From: Cryobacterium adonitolivorans
GTDB taxonomy: Bacteria > Actinomycetota > Actinomycetes > Actinomycetales > Microbacteriaceae
Direction: 5' to 3'
Assembly: GCF_004402695.1 (NCBI RefSeq)
Contig: NZ_SOFL01000049.1
Location: forward strand, 1 to 64,000
DNA: 64,000 nucleotides
The notes beneath the pieces are model-generated. The model was not told the DNA's origin and did not search any database. It saw only the letters and a list, made by a program, of their open reading frames with translations. Position numbers and translations under genes: made by a program. Below, one piece after another: positions 58,296 to 64,000 of this stretch. Position 1 is the stretch's first letter; every line of letters starts with the position of its first letter.

Positions 58296-60440
58296 CTAGG
58301 CGCGGGCGGCTTCCACGATCGCCTGGATGCGGCCGGGCACTGTGTCGTCCTGCAGTGAGGTGACGTCGCCGAGGGGTCGGCCGTCCACGATGTCGCCGAG
58401 CAGCCGGCGCATGATCTTGCCGGAGCGGGTCTTGGGCAGGTCGGGCACCACGAACACGTCCCGGGGCTTGGCGACCGCGCCGATCTCGTGGGTGATGTGC
58501 GCCCGCAACCGCGGGGCCAGTTCGCCGGCCAGGGCCAGCCAGGCGGCCGGGTCATCCGTGGCCGGAGCCACCGCGGGAATCACGAACGCGGCGATGCCCT
58601 CCCCGGTGGACGCATCCGTTACGCCCACCACGCCGGACTCGCCGACGGCCGGGTGCGACACCAGCGCCGACTCGATCTCGATGGTGGACAGCCGGTGCCC
58701 GGACACGTTGATCACGTCGTCGACCCGGCCGAGCAGCCAGATGTCGCCGTCGTCGTCGTACTTGGCGCCGTCGCCGGAGAAGAAGAAGCCCTGCTCGGCG
58801 AACCGGGCCCAGTAGGAGTCGCGGTAACGCTCCGGGTTGCCCCACACGGTGCGGGCCATTCCCGGCCAGGTACCGGCCAGCACCAGGTAGCCGCCGGTGC
58901 CGTGCGGCACGGGCTGACCGGCGTCATCCACCACCAGGGTGCGCAGGCCCGGCAGGGCGCGGAGGGCGGAGCCGGGCTTGAGCGTGCTCACCCCGGGCAG
59001 CGGCGCCATCACGGCCGCGCCGGTCTCGGACTGCCACCAGGTGTCCACGATGGGCGCGTGGCCGGCGCCGATGTTCTCCCGGAACCACACCCAGGCCTCG
59101 GGGTTGATCGCCTCGCCGACCGAGCCGAGCAGACGGATGCTGGAGAGGTCGTGTTCGGCGGGCAATCCAGTGGGGAACCAGGTCATGAACGTGCGGATCA
59201 GGGTGGGCGCCGTGTAATAGGTGGTGACACCGTACCGCTGGATGATCTCGAAGTGCCGGCCGGGGTGCGGGGTGTTCGGGGTGCCCTCGTAGATCACCGA
59301 GGTGGTGCCGTTGGAGAGCGGGCCGTAGTGCACGTAGCTGTGCGCGGTGACCCAGGCGAGGTCCGCGGTGCACCAGTGCACGTCGTCCTCCTTGGCGTCG
59401 AACACGGCCCAGTGGCTCCAGGACGCGTGGGTGAGGTAGCCGCCGCTGGTGTGCACCAGGCCCTTGGGCTTGCCGGTGGTGCCGGAGGTGTAGATGATGA
59501 ACAGCGGCGTCTCGGCGTCGAAGAACTCGGGCTCGTGGGTGTCGCGAGCGGTGCCGACGGTATCGTGCCACCAGACGTCGCGCCCGCTGGTCCAGGGGAT
59601 GTTCGGGGTTCGCGCGCCGGTCCGGCGCACCACGAGCACGTGCTCGATCGAGTCCACGCCGGCCACGGCCTCGTCGGCGGCTTCCTTCACCGGCACGGCC
59701 TTGCCCCGGCGGAACTGGCCGTCGGTGGTCACGAGCAGCTTGGCGCCGGTGTCCTCCACCCGGAACCGCAGCGCCTCGGCGGAGAAGCCGCCGAACACTA
59801 GGGAGTGGATGGCGCCGAGGCGGGCCACCGCGAGGGTGATGATGATGGTCTCGGGGATCACCGGGAGGTAGATGACGACCCGGTCGCCCTTGACGATGCC
59901 GAGGTCGGTGAGCGCGTTCGCGGCCCTGGCCACCTCCTTTTCGAGGTCGGCGTAGGTGAGGGTGCGGCGGTCGCCGGGTTCGCCCTCGAAGTGGAAGGCC
60001 ACCTTGTCACCACGGCCGGCGGCGACGTGCCGGTCGACGCAGTTCACCGCCACGTTGAGCTTTCCGCCCGCGAACCACTCCGCGTGCGGCACCGACAGAA
60101 CGCCGTCGGCATCCGGGGTGGGAGGCTGCCAGGTGTGGTCGGTATGCCACGGTTCGGCCCAGTCGAGGCGCTTGGCCTGCTCGGTCCAGAATGCGACGGG
60201 GTCGGCGGCTGCTTTGTCGTACCAGGAGGCGTCGACGTTGGCCTGCGCGGCGAACACGGCCGGCGCGGGGTAGCGGCGGTGCTCCGTGGAAAGGTTGCGG
60301 ATGGTGGCGCTGGTGTCGGTCCAGTCGGCGGTCGCGGCGCGGGTGGCCGGGGTGTGGGTGCTCGTGGAGGTCTCTGTGGCGGCCGCGATGCTCGTGTCGA
60401 CGCTGGCTTCGGCGCGGGTGTCGGGGTTCGGCATGGGCAC
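58296..60440 (-). CDS. acsA: Acetyl-CoA synthetase
   Basis: This 714-residue AMP-forming ligase makes acetyl-CoA from acetate, ATP and CoA. Motifs: IIYTSGTTGKPKGLVHTSGGYL (P-loop A3), WVTAHSYVHYGPLSNG, DTWWQSETGAAVMAP (A5), GDGAKYDDDGDIWLLGRVDDVINVSGHRLSTIEIESAL (A7-A8) and PKTRSGKIMRR with Lys675, the site acetylated in this family. The first ~50 residues are Thr/Ala-rich and disordered, longer than usual. A 22-bp inverted repeat lies upstream at 60504-60525. Confidence 0.95.
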   Translation of the reverse strand: MPMPNPDTRAEASVDTSIAAATETSTSTHTPATRAATADWTDTSATIRNLSTEHRRYPAPAVFAAQANVDASWYDKAAADPVAFWTEQAKRLDWAEPWHTDHTWQPPTPDADGVLSVPHAEWFAGGKLNVAVNCVDRHVAAGRGDKVAFHFEGEPGDRRTLTYADLEKEVARAANALTDLGIVKGDRVVIYLPVIPETIIITLAVARLGAIHSLVFGGFSAEALRFRVEDTGAKLLVTTDGQFRRGKAVPVKEAADEAVAGVDSIEHVLVVRRTGARTPNIPWTSGRDVWWHDTVGTARDTHEPEFFDAETPLFIIYTSGTTGKPKGLVHTSGGYLTHASWSHWAVFDAKEDDVHWCTADLAWVTAHSYVHYGPLSNGTTSVIYEGTPNTPHPGRHFEIIQRYGVTTYYTAPTLIRTFMTWFPTGLPAEHDLSSIRLLGSVGEAINPEAWVWFRENIGAGHAPIVDTWWQSETGAAVMAPLPGVSTLKPGSALRALPGLRTLVVDDAGQPVPHGTGGYLVLAGTWPGMARTVWGNPERYRDSYWARFAEQGFFFSGDGAKYDDDGDIWLLGRVDDVINVSGHRLSTIEIESALVSHPAVGESGVVGVTDASTGEGIAAFVIPAVAPATDDPAAWLALAGELAPRLRAHITHEIGAVAKPRDVFVVPDLPKTRSGKIMRRLLGDIVDGRPLGDVTSLQDDTVPGRIQAIVEAARA

Positions 60441-60503
60441 ACTCCGGCGATCGGGACGGCATGGGGCAGTGGGACGGTTTCGACGCTACGCAGCGGCAGC
60501 ATC

Positions 60504-60525
60504 CGTTGCAGAGACTCGCGCAACG
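60504..60525. promoter_or_regulatory. Inverted repeat upstream of acs
   Basis: CGTTGC-N10-GCAACG, perfect 6-bp arms, 64-85 bp before the acs start in the 120-bp gap after the SsuC-like gene. It is a candidate operator for acetate or carbon control. Confidence 0.35.
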
Positions 60526-60560
60526 CGGCGTAACCTGCGAGGCCGGGTGGCGAGGAGCGG

Positions 60561-61367
60561 TCAGGCCCACTTCCTGATGGCCCACTTTTCGAACACGCCC
60601 AGGATGGCGTCGGTGAGCTTGCCGAGCAGCGCGAGCAGGATGATGGCGAGCAGGATGCGGTCGATGCGGCCGTTGGTGCCCGATATCGCGAGCAGGAAGC
60701 CCAGCCCCATCGACGCGCCGAGTAGCTCGGCGGCCACCAGGAACAGCCAAGCCTGGGCGAGCGCGAGACGCAGCCCGGAGATCACCGAGGGGATCACCGC
60801 GGGCAGCTGCACGGCCGTGAACAGCCGCACCCCGCGCAGCCCGAAGGCGCGGCCGGCCTCCACGAGCTGGCGGTCCACGTGCCGCAACGCCTGCGCGACC
60901 GTCGTGTAGACCGGGAAGAAGGCGCCGATGGCGACGAGGGTGATCTTGGATTCCTCGCCGTACTTGAGCCAGATGATCAGCAGGGGAACCCAGGCCAGCG
61001 ACGGGACGGCGCGGATGGCACCGAGGGTGGGCGCTAAGAGCACGTCGGCGGCGCGGGAGAGCCCCACCAGCGACCCGGCGGCCAGGCCCAGTGCGGCACC
61101 GATGGCGAAACCGATAAGCACCCGCTGGGTGGAGATGGCGACGTAGAGGGTGAGCTCGCCGCGGTCGAACAGGTCGACGGCGGCGATCCAGACCATGGCC
61201 GGCGACGGCAGCTGGGAGATGGAGACGAGGCCGAGGGCCGTGGTGAGTTGCCACGCGATGAGGATCAGCACCGGCAGGAGCAGCCCGCCCACGACGCGTA
61301 CGCTGCGCCGCGACGTCAGCGGCCGCCGCACGGCGGGCGCCGTGTTCGGGGCGATGGTCTCGGTCAT
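60561..61367 (-). CDS. ABC transporter permease, SsuC/TauC-like
   Basis: A 268-residue membrane protein with about six hydrophobic segments and the EAA loop EAGRAFGLRGVRLFTAVQLPAVIPSVISGLRLALAQAWLFLVAAELLGASMGLGFLL. This pattern is typical of the nitrate/sulfonate/taurine permease family. It works with the SsuA-like lipoprotein and SsuB-like ATPase encoded upstream. A strong hairpin lies between it and the binding-protein gene. Confidence 0.9.
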   Translation of the reverse strand: MTETIAPNTAPAVRRPLTSRRSVRVVGGLLLPVLILIAWQLTTALGLVSISQLPSPAMVWIAAVDLFDRGELTLYVAISTQRVLIGFAIGAALGLAAGSLVGLSRAADVLLAPTLGAIRAVPSLAWVPLLIIWLKYGEESKITLVAIGAFFPVYTTVAQALRHVDRQLVEAGRAFGLRGVRLFTAVQLPAVIPSVISGLRLALAQAWLFLVAAELLGASMGLGFLLAISGTNGRIDRILLAIILLALLGKLTDAILGVFEKWAIRKWA

Positions 61368-61420
61368 CGGGGCCTTCCGTGCGGGGTTGGTGTGGCGGTG
61401 AATCGGCTGCGGTGAACCGG

Positions 61421-61455
61421 ATGCCGGGGCGGCCTGCGTACGGCCGCCCCGGCAT
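61421..61455 (-). terminator. 14-bp perfect hairpin between binding-protein and permease genes
   Basis: Arms 61421-61434 and 61442-61455 pair perfectly around a 7-nt loop, 9 bp after the SBP stop. No T-run follows on the minus strand. It may stabilise the upstream message or partly terminate it, giving more binding protein than permease. Confidence 0.55.
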
Positions 61456-61463
61456 GCGGCGGG

Positions 61464-62513
61464 CTACTCGACGACCGTCGGGTCGGCCTTCGTGGCGAAA
61501 GTGTCGTTCACGATGGTGTCGAGAGCGTCGTCGACCTGGCTCTGCTCGAGCACGTCGCCGGTCTTGACGAAGATCGGGCCGATCGTTGTGAGCACGTCGA
61601 TCTGGGCGTTACCGGGGATGTTGTCGACGCCGAGGTTGGAGCGTTCAGTGATGACCTTGGTGGCGACAGCGAGGTCGAGGCCGGCTACGTCGGCGAGGAT
61701 CTGTGCGGTCTCCTCCTCGTTCTCGAGAGCCCAGGCGCGGGCGTGCTCGTAGACGTCGACGACGGTCTGGGCCACATCCGGCTTCTCGGTGATGAAGGAC
61801 TCGGTGGCGTTGAGGAAGCCGTAGCTGTTGAAGTCGACGTTGCGGTAGGCGAGCTCCGCACCGGCGGCTTCGGCACCGGCCATGATCGGGTCGAGTCCGG
61901 CCCAGGCGTCGACCGAGCCGTTCTGCAGGGCGGCCCAGCCGTCGGCATGCTGCAGGTTCTGCACGGTGACGTCGTCCAGGCCGAGGCCGGCCTCTTCGAG
62001 CGACTGCAGCAGGAAGAAGTACGGGTCGGTGCCCTGGGTGGCGGCGATCTGCTTGCCCTTGAGGTCTTCGACGGAGCCGATGTCGGAGCCGTCCGGAACG
62101 ACCAGCGCGGCCCACTCTGGCTGTGAGTAGATGTCGATGACCTGGATCGGCGAGCCGTTGGAGCGGGCCAACAGCGCGGCGGAGCCGGCGGTGGAACCGA
62201 CGTCGATGGCGTTGGCGCGGAGGGCCTCGTTGGCCTTGTTCGAGCCGGCGGACTGCACCCAGTTGACCGTGATCTCCTGATCGGCGAGGGCCTCTTCGAG
62301 CCAGCCCTGTTCCTTGATCACCAGGCTGAGCGGGTTGTAGGTGGCGAAGTCGATGTTGAGCGTTCCGCCTTGGGTGACAATGCCGGTGGCGGCGTCGGTG
62401 CTGACGGCGGCCTCGGCGGCGGGCTGGTTCTCACCGGCCACGCAGCCGGTGAGCAGCAGGGCTGCGGCCGCGGCGGAAGCGATCAGGGCGGTGGCGGTGA
62501 AGCGATTCTTCAT
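61464..62513 (-). CDS. ABC transporter substrate-binding lipoprotein, SsuA-like
   Basis: A 349-residue lipoprotein (signal KNRFTATALIASAAAAALLLTGC). The NMT1/SsuA-type domain reads LNIDFATYNPLSLVIKEQGWLEEAL, NWVQSAGSNKANEALRANAIDVGSTAGSAALLARSNGSPIQVIDIYSQPEWAALVV and LKGKQIAATQGTDPYFFLLQSLEEAG. It probably binds an aliphatic sulfonate or similar sulfur compound; the exact ligand cannot be read. It lies between the ATPase (93-nt gap) and permease genes. Confidence 0.88.
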   Translation of the reverse strand: MKNRFTATALIASAAAAALLLTGCVAGENQPAAEAAVSTDAATGIVTQGGTLNIDFATYNPLSLVIKEQGWLEEALADQEITVNWVQSAGSNKANEALRANAIDVGSTAGSAALLARSNGSPIQVIDIYSQPEWAALVVPDGSDIGSVEDLKGKQIAATQGTDPYFFLLQSLEEAGLGLDDVTVQNLQHADGWAALQNGSVDAWAGLDPIMAGAEAAGAELAYRNVDFNSYGFLNATESFITEKPDVAQTVVDVYEHARAWALENEEETAQILADVAGLDLAVATKVITERSNLGVDNIPGNAQIDVLTTIGPIFVKTGDVLEQSQVDDALDTIVNDTFATKADPTVVE

Positions 62514-62606
62514 GTCGGGTCTCTCGTTGGGTGCGGGGTTTGGGAGGGGGAACGGGTATCCATGCTGTGGATGTGATGCGGTGGAACGGTGAGGGGGCCG
62601 GGCCGG

Positions 62607-63596
62607 TCAGTACGGGAAGTGCGGGATGTTGGTGCTCGAGGCGACGCCGCGGGCGTCGCCGTGACGGTCGATGCCGAGGCCCGCGAGCAGGCGCCCGCGC
62701 AGCTCGGCGAGTTCCGCCGAGCCGCGGTCGCGGGGCCGGTTGCCGGGCACGGTGAGTTCCTGCACGATCGTGGCGCCGAAAGTCGTGGCGCCGGGTGCCC
62801 GTGCATTTCCGTCTGCCCGCGTGCCCCCGGCATCCGTCGTGGCCGGCTCCTGACCGAGCAGGATGATGCGGTCGGCCAGTTGCAACGCCTCGTCGACGTC
62901 GTGGGTGACGAGCAACACCGTGGTGGGGGCGGCGGCGTGCACGTCCAGGAGCAGATCCTGCATCTTGAGCCGGGTGAGGGCATCCAGCGCGCCGAACGGT
63001 TCGTCGAGCAGCAGCACGCCGGGGTTGCGCGCCAGTGCACGGGCCAGCGACGTGCGCTGGGCCATGCCGCCGGAGATCGCGGCTGGCCGGTGCCCGGCGA
63101 AGGCCGTGAGGCCCACGAGTTCGAGCAGCTCGGCGACACGGGCACGGCCGGCCTCGCGCGCGGTGCCGCGCGGCAGGCCGAGGGACACGTTGGCGGCCAC
63201 CGTACGCCAGGGCAGCAGGCGGGGCTCTTGGAACCCCACCGCGCAGCGCGTGTCGAAGGCGGTGGTGGGCGAGCCGTCGATCTGTACCGAGCCGGTGCTG
63301 GGGGAGTCCAGCCCGCCGGCGATGCGGAGCAGGGTGGACTTGCCGCAGCCGCTGGTGCCGAGGATCGCGAGGACCTCGCCGGCGCGCACCGTGAGCGACA
63401 CGTCGCGCAGCACCGGGCGGGCGGCGACGGATGCCACGGTGCCGGCGCTCGGCGCGAAGGTGCGCCCCAGCCCGGCGAATTCCACGGCGAGGGCCGCTTT
63501 GGCGCCCGACGGCCCGGCGGCCAGGCTGCGCGCCGACCCGCCGCCGAGCGCCGCAGCCCGGCGGGCGACGGTGCTCGTGGTGGTGCTGGCAGACAT
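62607..63596 (-). CDS. ABC transporter ATP-binding protein, SsuB-like
   Basis: A 329-residue ATPase with an unusual Ala/Ser-rich N-terminus of ~40 residues. Then Walker A AILGTSGCGKSTLLRIAGGL, Q-loop VGFQEPRLLPWRTVAANVSLG, signature ISGGMAQRTSLARAL, Walker B GVLLLDEPFGALDALTR and switch VTHDVDEAL. A C-terminal extension (about 60 residues after LADRIILLGQEP) ends STNIPHFPY, like SsuB tails. I chose ATG 63596 because the further upstream ATG at 63677 adds a non-conserved basic leader. It heads the operon. Confidence 0.9.
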   Translation of the reverse strand: MSASTTTSTVARRAAALGGGSARSLAAGPSGAKAALAVEFAGLGRTFAPSAGTVASVAARPVLRDVSLTVRAGEVLAILGTSGCGKSTLLRIAGGLDSPSTGSVQIDGSPTTAFDTRCAVGFQEPRLLPWRTVAANVSLGLPRGTAREAGRARVAELLELVGLTAFAGHRPAAISGGMAQRTSLARALARNPGVLLLDEPFGALDALTRLKMQDLLLDVHAAAPTTVLLVTHDVDEALQLADRIILLGQEPATTDAGGTRADGNARAPGATTFGATIVQELTVPGNRPRDRGSAELAELRGRLLAGLGIDRHGDARGVASSTNIPHFPY

Positions 63597-63749
63597 GGGC
63601 GTCCGATCGGTTGGAGGTCGAAGTTTTCTCGACGCTATCCAGCCGCGCGCCCTGGCGCACGCCCTCCTGAAACGCAACGTAGCAATTGGGCGTCGGGCGC
63701 GCGGGCGGGGCCGCCGGGGTTCACAGCCAGGACTTGGGATGATTGACCC

Positions 63750-64000
63750 ATGACTCGAACCGTTTCCGGAGCCCGCGTGCTGATCACTGGCGCCGCCATG
63801 GGCATGGGCCGCCTCTACGCCGAGCGGGCTGTCGCCGAGGGTGCCAGGGCCGTGATCCTGTGGGACCGGGACGCCGCCGCGCTCTCGGCCACCGCCGCCA
63901 TCCTCACCGAGCGCGCGAGCAGCGCCACCCAGATCGCCCCCTACGTCGTGGACATCGCCGACCTGGGCGCAATCGCGCAGACCGCCCAGCGGGTGCGCAC
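63750..64000 (+). CDS. Short-chain dehydrogenase, N-terminal part (runs off the right edge)
   Basis: About 83 residues are visible: TRTVSGARVLITGAAMGMGRLYAERAVAEGARAVILWDRDAAALSATAAILTERAS...APYVVDIADLGAIAQTAQRVR. TGAAMGMG is the cofactor loop (TGxxxGxG) and DRD after the second strand suggests NAD(H) preference. The catalytic Tyr/Lys lie outside. It resembles SDRs of the dehydrogenase/reductase 3 (retinol or aliphatic alcohol) type. It is divergent from the SsuB-like gene. Confidence 0.85.
   Translation, partial: MTRTVSGARVLITGAAMGMGRLYAERAVAEGARAVILWDRDAAALSATAAILTERASSATQIAPYVVDIADLGAIAQTAQRVR

Noticed and set aside
58488-59801. Antisense frame of 437 codons opposite acsA
   Set aside because: Shadow of a clear acetyl-CoA synthetase gene.
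1-64000. tRNA or rRNA genes, CRISPR arrays, insertion sequences, phage integration sites
   Set aside because: No T-loop/acceptor pattern, regularly spaced repeats, transposase or integrase frames were found on reading both strands.

Overview
The window is a high-GC actinobacterial chromosome segment. Gene families, strong third-position GC bias, GTG starts, ATGA/GTGA overlaps and DUF222/HNH, DUF6421 and DUF6596-type proteins point to the family Microbacteriaceae; Cryobacterium or a close relative is my best guess from overall feel and is not proven. I saw no rRNA or tRNA genes, no CRISPR array, no insertion sequence and no prophage. Most of the window is ordinary chromosome with several operons of accessory type.

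Layout. 1-1.5 kb: the N-terminus of a DUF222/HNH protein and a heavily frameshifted surface-protein pseudogene. 1.6-6 kb: a two-component system and an SDR/DUF6421 pair. 6-11.4 kb: an XRE-cupin/MalT-like regulator operon followed by three small membrane or unknown genes. 11.9-19.1 kb: a ROK regulator, sugar ABC importer, NagZ-like GH3 enzyme and a convergent ROK kinase, probably for amino-sugar or muropeptide recovery. 19.4-22.4 kb: release factor 3, a DUF1059 protein and an EAL-CBS protein. 22.4-26 kb: a molybdate operon (HTH-Mop regulator, ModA, ModB, ModC) ending in a translationally coupled MepB gene. 26-31.9 kb: an epimerase, alanine dehydrogenase, a Na+/H+ antiporter, a VOC protein, and a YCII protein with a collapsed ECF sigma gene.

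31.9-42.2 kb is the most distinctive block. It is a tellurite-type (Ter) stress cluster on the minus strand: TerC, two canonical TerD paralogues, TelA, an unknown helical protein, a degenerate TerD, an unknown disordered protein, and a four-gene biosynthetic module (C-C bond lyase, TRSP/PRTase, StiP-like PRTase, HAD phosphatase) that comparative genomics has linked to a nucleoside-like metabolite. A divergent MarR gene and two palindromic sites lie next to terC.

42.8-64 kb: a gpm-fluC-fluC operon, a universal stress protein, decayed GH36 and RidA genes, a siderophore-interacting protein with an iron-box-like site, a TetR gene, an Idh/MocA-xylose isomerase-like pair, an MFS exporter, a methyltransferase, a flavin/F420 oxidoreductase, lspA, a lipid kinase, two alpha/beta hydrolases, acetyl-CoA synthetase, an SsuABC-type importer and the start of an SDR gene.

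A recurring theme is gene decay: at least six remnants (surface protein, AlkD-like, ECF sigma, GH36, RidA, VOC) sit between intact genes. Several compact inverted repeats give testable regulatory hypotheses: the MarR sites at terC, a shared 20-bp motif at the two ROK promoters, GTGGTGA repeats behind the MalT-like gene, and an iron box. All functional statements are from reading the sequence; no database search was run.
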